From Candidatus Sulfuritelmatomonas gaucii (GTDB lineage: Bacteria > Acidobacteriota > Terriglobia > Terriglobales > Acidobacteriaceae): a DNA stretch of 49,699 nucleotides. Shown here in pieces: positions 1 to 7,249 of the stretch. Under the pieces are notes generated by a model. The model was not told the origin of the DNA, made no database searches, and was given only the letters and a program-made list of their open reading frames with translations. The stretch lies in contig OKRB01000093.1 of assembly GCA_900290245.1 (NCBI GenBank), positions 1 through 49,699 on the forward strand. Direction: 5' to 3'. The translations under genes were made by a program, and so were the position numbers. Every line of letters begins with the position of its first letter. Positions within the stretch are counted from its first letter, which is position 1.

Positions 1-96
1 CGACCCGCCTCACGCATAAGTATTTAGCTTGAGGCCGAACCTATTTATGAAACATGCTCTAGCGTGAAGTCCCCTTCCCCGAAACAAGGAGGCACC

Positions 97-1974
97 ATGG
101 GCTTCAAAGCATCCCTGACGGGTTGTCTCTGCATCCAGCAACAGTTCTGGACTTCCAAGCAGGTCACAACTGTTGCACGAAGAGCGATGAAGCTAGCTGT
201 GATGACTTCGTTTCTTCTTGGCAGCGGAATCTCACTGGCACAGTGCACGTACTATCTCCCTGCTGCAACTGCCTTTCCATATTCCTACCCCGGAACGCAG
301 GTAATTAGTGGCACATCGACCGCGCCTAATGGAACCGTGACGCCGTTTTCCGTCACGCACCCATTTACATATTCGGTTGTCAGCCCGTATAGCTATGCTT
401 ACGTTCTGAATGCTAACCAGGATGCGGCCTTCACAGCTTGTTCCGGGCAGCCGCTCTTTTCAGGTTCCGGCAGCGGCACAGTTGGCCCGAGCGCTCAAAA
501 TAACTTCTATACAAACAACGTCAGCGCGCAGGTTGCTAACGGAACACTCAATATAGTTGCGAGCGGAAACAGGACGCAACCACCAAATGACGGGAACACA
601 TATACAGCTTATTCCGCCGAGTATGCATATACAATCGTGTACTCGATTAAGACTGGTGCTTTCAGTCTGACTGAAGAGGACAGTTCGTCAGCCAACTACT
701 GTTGTGATGCTAGCGGCGACGTGATCTCCATTAATGAAACCGGATCGGGGAGCGCCTCGGGGACTTGGCCAATTGTTCAGACAGTCCACGGCTATTCCCA
801 AGTGCAAAAAGCTGATTATGGACAACTTGCTGAATTTTGGCTCCAAAAGTCAGCTTACTCTTACCAACTTTTTCAAGGTTGTTCGCAAGTGGAGTTGGGC
901 GGGCACGACCAGGGCATCGTAAATTGCAAGCTCCTCCTGGATTATGCAGGTGCTACAGCGGCGTTGGGCATGTGGTACAACAACAAAGCAGCTGATCCCC
1001 CCGACCCAGATTACACATCAATAGCTCAGCCTGTGACACCAACGATTCCATTGCCACCAACTGATGCTTCGTGGACAGCCCCTCAACTCGCAGCATACGA
1101 CGCATATAAAGCGTATATCCAAAATTCGGAACAAATCATTGGTTTAACACAGGCTGAGATTACTTGCGTTAACCGTGCAGAAGGGGCGCTGAACGCAGGG
1201 GACGCGTATTGGGTACAACAACAGGTCGCCGCCTTTCAACGTTATGCGGATTTGGAAGCTTTTGATTTGCAGCTACTCATTCCCCAGATTAGTCAACTGA
1301 AGCAGGCCTATTCTCAAAGCGGATTTCCTGATTTTTCAGTCAGTATTGATCAAGCAACGCAGTTTGAGCAGGAGATCGCTATCAACGGCCTCGATCCCAG
1401 CTTCCAACAGGAATTGTTGGCTTTGGGAATCGATTCTAACGGACTGGGTTCGCTTGGTACCGCCTGGTCCTCATTGGACCCAAGCACAATCAGTGGGGAC
1501 TACCTCGCGAGTCTTGCCGTTCCCACTTCAACGATCCAGCAGCTGGAAGCTTCGTTCGTGTTCCCGTTCTCTAGCTTTAGTCCTAAAACGACGATTTTTG
1601 AACTCCTGTTTCCTAACACCTCGCTTAATGCCTTTGAGGTATCAGGCTTCTTCACGCTAGGTAGTACGGTCAGTAACTTCGACCCAACCACTCAAGACAC
1701 AAGCTTGGGTCTCGGTGCGTTTGCTGTCACGATCCCAGCGGGCAGTTTTCACAAATCAAAGAACGGAAATTATGAGTTTTTGGGAATAATTAATGGTGTG
1801 AGCTTGCTTACTCTGATACAGCCCACTCCTGCGGGCTACCAGTTTTGGATGGATGGATTTGGTGTCGGTCGGACCTCTCTTCCTGACCATACTAATCCGG
1901 TTTCAGTGGCATTTCAGATAGGCAGCAATGGATCATCTACATCTGTCAGCGTTGACTACGGTACTTCTCCTTGA
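97..1974 (+). CDS. Secreted protein of unknown function
   Basis: This encodes about 625 residues with no family that I recognise. The ATG at 97 is chosen because AAGGAGG lies at 86-92, four bases upstream. A second ATG at 187 would give a more compact signal peptide. The hydrophobic stretch that follows (MTSFLLGSGISLAQ) looks like a signal peptide cleaved near the LAQ, so the protein is probably exported. The N-terminal half is rich in Tyr, Ser, Thr and Gly and looks like beta-structured surface protein. The middle (about residues 320-430) is rich in Ala, Gln, Tyr and Leu and probably helical. The C-terminal part again looks beta-rich. It is in the less GC-rich accessory region and converges with the lipoprotein gene at 2008-3117. 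That a protein is made and exported is fairly safe; its function is unknown. Confidence 0.7.
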   Translation: MGFKASLTGCLCIQQQFWTSKQVTTVARRAMKLAVMTSFLLGSGISLAQCTYYLPAATAFPYSYPGTQVISGTSTAPNGTVTPFSVTHPFTYSVVSPYSYAYVLNANQDAAFTACSGQPLFSGSGSGTVGPSAQNNFYTNNVSAQVANGTLNIVASGNRTQPPNDGNTYTAYSAEYAYTIVYSIKTGAFSLTEEDSSSANYCCDASGDVISINETGSGSASGTWPIVQTVHGYSQVQKADYGQLAEFWLQKSAYSYQLFQGCSQVELGGHDQGIVNCKLLLDYAGATAALGMWYNNKAADPPDPDYTSIAQPVTPTIPLPPTDASWTAPQLAAYDAYKAYIQNSEQIIGLTQAEITCVNRAEGALNAGDAYWVQQQVAAFQRYADLEAFDLQLLIPQISQLKQAYSQSGFPDFSVSIDQATQFEQEIAINGLDPSFQQELLALGIDSNGLGSLGTAWSSLDPSTISGDYLASLAVPTSTIQQLEASFVFPFSSFSPKTTIFELLFPNTSLNAFEVSGFFTLGSTVSNFDPTTQDTSLGLGAFAVTIPAGSFHKSKNGNYEFLGIINGVSLLTLIQPTPAGYQFWMDGFGVGRTSLPDHTNPVSVAFQIGSNGSSTSVSVDYGTSP

Positions 1975-2007
1975 AACCCAATCGGACTAGAGCGAAGCTA
2001 ACTTCGT

Positions 2008-3117
2008 CTACTCCAATCCCTGTGACTCCTGGATGAGCCTCTGTTGTGAGTCGCGTTCACGCCGATAGATATCTTCCAGATGGGACAGCCCCGCCGACAA
2101 TTGATTGACTTTTTGCCGGAAGGGAATCACTGCGCTATCAAGCCGCTGGCAAGCAGCGATGATGTTTTGAATTTCTGCTGGGGTGAACTTGCTACTGTTG
2201 GGACCGGCGCGGCATTGCTGCTCAAAGTATGTCGCTTGGTCCGCCAAAGACTTGATGTTTCCATCAAGAGCAGATTTCAAAGATACCGCCGGGTTGTGAA
2301 TCTCTTCCGTTCTAAGCGGGCCTTGGGATACTGCAACCGAAAGCTGCCCGCGCATGGCTGATGCATTCGGGTTTCCGGTGAGTTGCCGCTCCCTTTCAAC
2401 GTACTCCTGCATCTTCGCAGTGATTCCCTCATAACTCTTTTCGACGTTCGGAAACTTATCTAGGTTTGAGTCCGCTTCTGAATCGAATCGCGCCATTCTG
2501 CCGGTTATGGAAACTATATCTGAAACGAATTTCTCCTGTAGCTCAAATGTTCTCTGCTCAGCTTGAGCGGCGATCCTTTCGGCTATCTGTTGAGTTTCAG
2601 CTTGTACTCTCTCCTGTGCTTCAGTCGCTCTCTGTTGAGCCTCAGCAGCTTCAGCAGCGGCTCCTTCCTTCAAGATTGCTTGGGAGCGTGTGTTCAGCGT
2701 CGCGATCTGCTGCTGATACACAGTGAGTGTGGCGCGTTTGAGCGTAACCGGGATGGGTTGTGCTCCCGTGAGCGTCAACGTGTCACCCTTCAGTGTTCCT
2801 GCCAGAATGAATGACTGCAAGCCGAGGAAACCTGACCCGGAAAGCGTCACATTCTCACCGTCTACAGCCCCGCTAACGGATACGTTGCTATGTTCGATTG
2901 TGCCGTCCGGTTTCACGATAGATGCCGCCAGTTGGCCGGTCAAATGATTATCTGGAGTGCGTACCAACTGGAGCCAAGCAACTGAGTTCTGATCAGTCGC
3001 GAGGTAGGACCCTGAGATGTCTCGATGACAGCCGGTAATCAAGATCAGCGCCGTGAGTCCGAAGAAACCAGCGCCGCGCAATGATGGGACAGTCGCCGGT
3101 TTCTTCCAGAACTGCAT
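2008..3117 (-). CDS. Coiled-coil lipoprotein of unknown function
   Basis: This encodes 369 residues. A type II signal peptide ends in a lipobox (LILITGC, Cys at about residue 30), so the protein should be lipid-anchored outside the inner membrane. Residues about 30-125 read as a small beta domain (repeated strands such as LTGQLAAS and DTLTLTG). Residues 130-190 are a strongly charged Ala/Glu/Gln-rich coiled coil, and the C-terminal 170 residues are helical. AGGAGA lies seven bases before the ATG. The gene is divergent from the XRE regulator at 3203 and convergent with the secreted protein at 97-1974. I do not recognise a family. The coiled coil suggests an envelope scaffold or oligomerising function, but that is inference only. 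Confidence 0.75.
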   Translation of the reverse strand: MQFWKKPATVPSLRGAGFFGLTALILITGCHRDISGSYLATDQNSVAWLQLVRTPDNHLTGQLAASIVKPDGTIEHSNVSVSGAVDGENVTLSGSGFLGLQSFILAGTLKGDTLTLTGAQPIPVTLKRATLTVYQQQIATLNTRSQAILKEGAAAEAAEAQQRATEAQERVQAETQQIAERIAAQAEQRTFELQEKFVSDIVSITGRMARFDSEADSNLDKFPNVEKSYEGITAKMQEYVERERQLTGNPNASAMRGQLSVAVSQGPLRTEEIHNPAVSLKSALDGNIKSLADQATYFEQQCRAGPNSSKFTPAEIQNIIAACQRLDSAVIPFRQKVNQLSAGLSHLEDIYRRERDSQQRLIQESQGLE

Positions 3118-3202
3118 CTCGACATCTCCTGTTTGCTGCTAAAGGGAAATGTAGACCATAGTCCGTGGGATTATCGTCTTCGAGAATAGCAGCATTGCTT
3201 AA

Positions 3203-3484
3203 GTGAGACAACGCCCACGAAAGCAAATCCAACCCAAGCTTGGCCCTGAGAGGGCCATCGGCGAAGCCATTCGCGAAATTCGAATCAAACGCGAGATATC
3301 GCAGGAAGAGTTGGCCTTTGAGAGTGGATTTGATCGGACGTACATCAGTCTTTTGGAAAGGGGGATTCGTAACCCTACGGTTCGTACCCTGGTGAAGTTA
3401 GCTAGCGTTTTGAAGGTGCGTCCCTCTGAGATTCTGCTACGGATGGAAGCGTTGCTCAAGGCTCCCAAATCTCCGAAAGCATAA
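3203..3484 (+). CDS. Small XRE-family transcriptional regulator
   Basis: This encodes 93 residues, mostly one Cro/C1-type helix-turn-helix domain at about residues 19-80. The typical signature is present: ISQEELA for the second helix, then DRTYISLLERGIRNPTV for the recognition helix and following loop, then LVKLASVLKV. Such proteins repress their own or neighbouring promoters in phages, transposons and restriction-modification modules. The start is a GTG at 3203 with no clear ribosome-binding site, so the true start could lie slightly downstream. It points toward the 3' end of the Cas1 gene and is divergent from the lipoprotein. It may regulate the Cas1/polymerase module, but no operator can be tied to it from sequence alone. 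Confidence 0.85.
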   Translation: MRQRPRKQIQPKLGPERAIGEAIREIRIKREISQEELAFESGFDRTYISLLERGIRNPTVRTLVKLASVLKVRPSEILLRMEALLKAPKSPKA

Positions 3485-3564
3485 AGCAACGTGCACGGGT
3501 CGCGATGATTTGCTTTTGATCCGTTGCGATTGCAGCCTGCTTCGCACTGCTGGAGTATCCGAGA

Positions 3565-5145
3565 TTATTCTGTTCGGTTTCCTTTCAGGTTTGCAAGTTC
3601 GGCCAATGTTTTCCAATGCCTTGGATGGGGTATCCGGCCTTTACGAATGTCATCGGCGTAGCTGTACGACACATTCAGTTGTTTCGCTATCGATGAACCT
3701 GAAATAGAGACAAGGTTAGGCTGAACGTTCTTGACGTAGAACTCGCTCGTGAGCCAATCCGGCTGATCCGAAGGTTTCCAATCATATCGCGCCCGTGCGT
3801 TCGTCTTCTGCGTAGCCGCTCGCCTGATCTGAGCAGTGGTAGACTGAGCCGCAATTCTTCCTGCGTGCGCAGCCTCCGTGATGTGAGCGGAGAGAATTCC
3901 CTTCACACATGATTTGCAATGGGAGGCACGATAAGCAATCTCTCTCCCGCAATCGCGGCAGAGTCTCTTCGGCCTGAACGGCGAGTTTGCTGCGGGCAGC
4001 GGATTGCCGCCCCTCACTTCTCGCTTGTTACGTTGCGTGAGTCGTGCCGGAACATTGTACTGACGCTTGCCGTTCGAAGTGTTAATCTCTCGCGCGAACC
4101 GCTCAACAATAGGCGCAACCAACCGTGCCCACGTCGGAGCAGTCTGAGAAAGATTTGACGCAAAGGCCGCCATCAAACGGCAATTCCCGTCGCGTTGCTC
4201 AAAGAAGTTGCTACGCGGCAAGGGTTCACGTCTCAGCCAATTCAGGACGAATGCATCAACATCGGGTCGGATCGGTTCCATCAAGTCACATGCCAAACTG
4301 TCCCGATAATGTGTATCGACGTGCAGAACACCGATCCCAGGATCAAGCCCCAACGTCGCAGCGGCGAGTCGCGTTTCTGCTTCCAGCACTGCATAGAGGT
4401 AGTTCAAGATTGCATTCGCTGGATTTGTCGCAAGGCGCGGCGATCCCGTAAGCGGCGAGACACGCGATCCGAATGCGCGCCAATGGTCAGGTACACGTCG
4501 CAGATCAGACTTCGGGAACATGATCGGCAGTGTGCGCCATGCGGACCAATAAACTCTAGCGGCTTGTGATTCGATGAGCCGAACTGTATCGATTGACTGG
4601 GCACCGGCCAGATCGGAACGGAGTCGGCGTATCGCAGAAGCTGCGGGCTCATTGCCGAGCCCGTCACTTGCTACCCTCTCTTGGCCCGCAAGTTTCCGGT
4701 CGATCAGATCGCGGCTGATCCGCAATGCGGTCCCATTTTCGAGAGCCATCGCCTGAGCCCGTCGGAGCTTTGCATCGGAGGAACGCACAGGCCCGGTTGT
4801 TATTAGCACTGACCCGTCGCGGTCCAGCATCATAAACGAAGCGTTTTGATCAGCGAGCCATCGCAGGGCACCTAATGAGACCATGCCATCGGCACCAATC
4901 ACGACGAGCCGCCTGAGACCGTGATCCACTCGCGGCAATCGGCAGTGACTTCGTTCAGTGCCAATCCCATCTTCGAGAATCAGGTGTCCACGATCCACGC
5001 GAACGCCGATGCCGTAGCCGGATAGAGTGATTACTCCGTGACTGGGTCTTAGGGTTGAAGATTTCAGATGGAAACATTCAGGAAGGCTAACTGTATTCAC
5101 TTTGCGCAACTCGGGTAGCTGCGCTACGGTTTGAGTAGCTGCCAT
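3565..5145 (-). CDS. cas1: Solo Cas1 integrase with zinc ribbon and C-terminal HTH (casposase-like)
   Basis: This encodes 526 residues and belongs to the Cas1 integrase family, which joins DNA ends to a target by a transesterification needing Glu, His and Asp metal ligands. Residues about 15-120 are the N-terminal beta domain (GYGIGVRVDRG, LRRLVVIG, LGALRWLADQ). Residues 180-350 are the catalytic helical domain with E192 (RLIESQAARVYW), H275 (GIGVLH) and D287/E290 (RDSLACDLMEPIRPD). This is longer than CRISPR Cas1 (about 300-340). The extension holds a CxxC-CxxC zinc ribbon (C396, C399, C410, C413) and an HTH at about 475-525 ending IPHPRHWKTLAELA. A C-terminal HTH is typical of casposases. 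The ATG at 5145 is preferred over a GTG at 5190 because AAAGGAG precedes it by 11 bases. It lies downstream of the 198-residue gene in one operon. Cas2 is absent. Confidence 0.93.
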   Translation of the reverse strand: MAATQTVAQLPELRKVNTVSLPECFHLKSSTLRPSHGVITLSGYGIGVRVDRGHLILEDGIGTERSHCRLPRVDHGLRRLVVIGADGMVSLGALRWLADQNASFMMLDRDGSVLITTGPVRSSDAKLRRAQAMALENGTALRISRDLIDRKLAGQERVASDGLGNEPAASAIRRLRSDLAGAQSIDTVRLIESQAARVYWSAWRTLPIMFPKSDLRRVPDHWRAFGSRVSPLTGSPRLATNPANAILNYLYAVLEAETRLAAATLGLDPGIGVLHVDTHYRDSLACDLMEPIRPDVDAFVLNWLRREPLPRSNFFEQRDGNCRLMAAFASNLSQTAPTWARLVAPIVERFAREINTSNGKRQYNVPARLTQRNKREVRGGNPLPAANSPFRPKRLCRDCGREIAYRASHCKSCVKGILSAHITEAAHAGRIAAQSTTAQIRRAATQKTNARARYDWKPSDQPDWLTSEFYVKNVQPNLVSISGSSIAKQLNVSYSYADDIRKGRIPHPRHWKTLAELANLKGNRTE

Positions 5146-5215
5146 TGGAGTGCACTCTCCTTTGGTGGTTAGGGCTTGTTGCCTGCTCACAACAGGTAAT
5201 GAGCCCGCTCTTTTT

Positions 5216-5812
5216 CTATTTTAGTCTCTTTCGATCGCTTTCAGCGCTCTTAATTTGGATCGTTCTCTTCCGACAGACTCTCTGAATAGTTGACAGACTT
5301 ACCTTTCTGCGACGCGCCACAATGGCCTTGGCGTCTCGTAATTCATAACCATCGTTAAACAACTGGGCAACTTCTGCACGAACATTTGGTTCTTCTGACT
5401 CCGGTATTTTTCTAGGAGCACCACCTGGAGGTGGGCGAAGTTTCTTTGCAAACGGCAACAAGAATCTTCGAACACTCGGAAGGAACAATGAAACCTCGGT
5501 GAGGATTGTTTCTAGCTTCTGCGAATCCGGTTCTGGGAATCCGGACAGCACTGCTTCAGCCTTTTCACGCGTATCCATGGCGTCAAGGAACGCGGGGAGC
5601 ATCTCGGGAGCTAGTCTCTGTTCCCGGCTAATCTCCGGGGCGGTCCTTTCCAAGATTTCATATATCAATTCAAGGACAGTTCTGCCGCCGTGGTTCTGGA
5701 TGACGCGAATGCCTTCTTCGTAATCGACAGACTCGCTCCCCAGAGCTTTTCCCACCTCGCTAAACACTCGTGAAACCGTGTTGAGAATTCTTTTTCGGGT
5801 CTCCGGATTCAA
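5216..5812 (-). CDS. Unknown protein with C-terminal HTH, co-transcribed with cas1
   Basis: This encodes 198 residues with no recognised family. Residues 1-110 look all-helical and acidic. Residues 110-150 are basic and proline-rich (KKLRPPPGGAPRKIP). The C-terminal 45 residues look like a resolvase- or Hin-type helix-turn-helix (LRDAKAIVARRRKVSLSTIQRVCRKR) followed by a basic tail, which suggests DNA binding. It starts at a TTG (5812) with GGGAGG eight bases upstream, and it precedes cas1 by about 70 bases on the same strand, so the two are probably one transcript. Its position suggests an accessory factor for the Cas1 integrase, for example end recognition or regulation. That role is inference from context. 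Confidence 0.75.
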   Translation of the reverse strand: MNPETRKRILNTVSRVFSEVGKALGSESVDYEEGIRVIQNHGGRTVLELIYEILERTAPEISREQRLAPEMLPAFLDAMDTREKAEAVLSGFPEPDSQKLETILTEVSLFLPSVRRFLLPFAKKLRPPPGGAPRKIPESEEPNVRAEVAQLFNDGYELRDAKAIVARRRKVSLSTIQRVCRKRTIQIKSAESDRKRLK

Positions 5813-5877
5813 TTGAGATACCTCCCGTATGCTGCGCGCTCAAGAATACCAAAGCCACTCTCGCCTTCCGGCGTGCC

Positions 5878-5922
5878 GGGGTCAAAACCCCTCGAACCGT
5901 TTTGACTTGTGCTGGTCAAAAC
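5878..5922. promoter_or_regulatory. Cluster of GTCAAAAC sites in the divergent promoter region
   Basis: Between the two divergent operons (5813-6037) the octamer GTCAAAAC occurs at 5881-5888 and 5915-5922, and its complement GTTTTGAC at 5899-5906. The first copy sits inside a short palindrome, GGGGT-CAAA-ACCCC (5878-5891). Three copies within 42 bases in this position suggest an operator for one of the HTH proteins of the module, or an origin or end-binding site. A weak sigma-70-like promoter for the rightward operon may be TTGTTG near 5966 with TAACAAT near 5988. None of these assignments is certain. Confidence 0.4.
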
Positions 5923-6037
5923 ACCCCGCCCAATCTGCACCGCCGAAATCAATACGGGGGCCACTTGTTGAGTCCCAAATGGTGATTAACAATTCCAAGC
6001 GTGGTTCAAAAAGCTCAAGTCTGAAAGGAAACCAATA

Positions 6038-6742
6038 ATGGCAAAAAAGAAAAGCTTGAAGCGCAAATCCACGAAGCCGTCAGGTCATGTGACCACGAAC
6101 AAAAAGACAACAAAGCGTAAACTGACAATTCCTAAGCAACCGAGCCCACGAACAGCCGCCCCGAAGAAAAGCACTAGCAAAAAGGCGACGAAAGGTAAAA
6201 GCACAAAATCGGCTCAGAAATCACCAACTGCCACTAAAAAGAAAGTCCAGCGCCCTAGAACGTCAAAGCAATTCTTTGCCCTTCCTGATAACCAACAGGA
6301 GACTTGGAACAGAGTCGTCCACGTGATTGCAAAGATGCGATCTGAAGGTATATCGCTCACAAAGGCTTCGCACGAGTTTGGCCTTGATCCCCGCGCAGTT
6401 CGGGCACGCGCAGGATCATCACTGCGGAAAACAAAGAGTGGACGATACGTCGCAAAGCCCAGCGACAAATTACTCCGGGTGCTTGTCATTCCGAGCCCGG
6501 AAGGTCTGACAGAAGTTGCCGTGCGCGGCTCAGACATCGCCAGCAAGATCGCTGAGTACAGCGATGCTGTCCAGAAATTTCTTCGGACGGGAGATTCTTC
6601 CAAGCTCAAGAAATTCCGTCGCATGAAACTTCTGGACGAAAAAGGCAATCGGATCAAGCTAGTAACGGACCTAGCGGTACTACAGAAGCTTGGATCAGCC
6701 GGAGTCCTGTCATTTGAATCTCTATACAGGAGCGCAGCCTAA
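6038..6742 (+). CDS. DNA-binding protein with lysine-rich histone H1-like N-terminal tail
   Basis: This encodes 234 residues. The first about 80 residues are a low-complexity tail made almost only of Lys, Ser, Thr, Pro and Ala (runs such as KKSTSKKATKGKSTK), like the tails of bacterial histone H1-like proteins, and should bind DNA without sequence specificity. Residues about 85-130 look like a helix-turn-helix (GISLTKASHEFGLDPRAVRA). The C-terminal 100 residues form a compact domain containing GSDIASKIAEYSDAVQKFL and TGDSSKLKKF. AAGGA lies eight bases before the ATG. It is the first gene of the rightward operon that leads to the DNA polymerase, and its TAA overlaps the ATG of the next gene (TAATG at 6740-6744). 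A role in organising template or ends for the polymerase or Cas1 is plausible but inferred. Confidence 0.8.
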   Translation: MAKKKSLKRKSTKPSGHVTTNKKTTKRKLTIPKQPSPRTAAPKKSTSKKATKGKSTKSAQKSPTATKKKVQRPRTSKQFFALPDNQQETWNRVVHVIAKMRSEGISLTKASHEFGLDPRAVRARAGSSLRKTKSGRYVAKPSDKLLRVLVIPSPEGLTEVAVRGSDIASKIAEYSDAVQKFLRTGDSSKLKKFRRMKLLDEKGNRIKLVTDLAVLQKLGSAGVLSFESLYRSAA

Positions 6743-7239
6743 TGCAAAACAGAATCCCTACACGTGACCCAATAGGAAAGGAACTCCGCCGAAATCGTGC
6801 GCAACGCCGCGTCGGGCTCGGCAGCAAGTGTGCGTGTGGAGAACCAAAGCCCGAAGCACTCATCGCAGGTTCAGATTCCATGATTTGCGCGGAATGTCAA
6901 CGCAAGGAGAAAGGGTTGTCTGTCATGGATCGTCATCACGTTGCAGGGCAAGCAAATCACGATCTAACGGTCCCATTGCCTGCAAACGATCATCGCTCCA
7001 TCTTGACCCCCGCCATGTATGACTGGCCGAAGAAAACACGTGAGAATCCAACGGGCTCTCCATTGCTCGCTGCCGCCGCGTGCATTCGTGGCTTCTGCGA
7101 TACGGTCATCTACCTAATCGACAAGCTCATTTATTGGGTAGCAGAACTCCTGGAAGCACTGCACGAGGTATTGGTTTGCGAGTTCGGAGAGAACTACTGG
7201 CAGGTTTTGAAAATCAAGTGCACAACGCGACAGCGATAG
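6742..7239 (+). CDS. HNH-like zinc protein coupled to the DNA polymerase gene
   Basis: This encodes 165 residues. Two cysteine pairs (CACGE near residue 31 and CAEC near 51) can form a zinc knuckle. They are followed by MDRHHVAGQANHDLTVPLP then ANDHR, which fits the His-His...Asn...His spacing of an HNH/beta-beta-alpha-metal nuclease. The C-terminal 60 residues are a hydrophobic helical stretch (GFCDTVIYLIDKLIYWVAELLEAL). Its start codon overlaps the stop of the upstream gene, so the two are translationally coupled, and the polymerase begins ten bases after its stop. This position suggests that all three products act together. HNH nucleases are common in casposons. Nuclease activity is an inference from the motif; a purely structural zinc protein is the alternative. 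Confidence 0.7.
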   Translation: MQNRIPTRDPIGKELRRNRAQRRVGLGSKCACGEPKPEALIAGSDSMICAECQRKEKGLSVMDRHHVAGQANHDLTVPLPANDHRSILTPAMYDWPKKTRENPTGSPLLAAAACIRGFCDTVIYLIDKLIYWVAELLEALHEVLVCEFGENYWQVLKIKCTTRQR

Positions 7240-7249
7240 AGCTTTTTTA

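Noticed and set aside
5829..6038. Short plus-strand frame in the divergent promoter region
   Set aside because: It overlaps the probable regulatory sites, lacks a ribosome-binding site and has no protein character.
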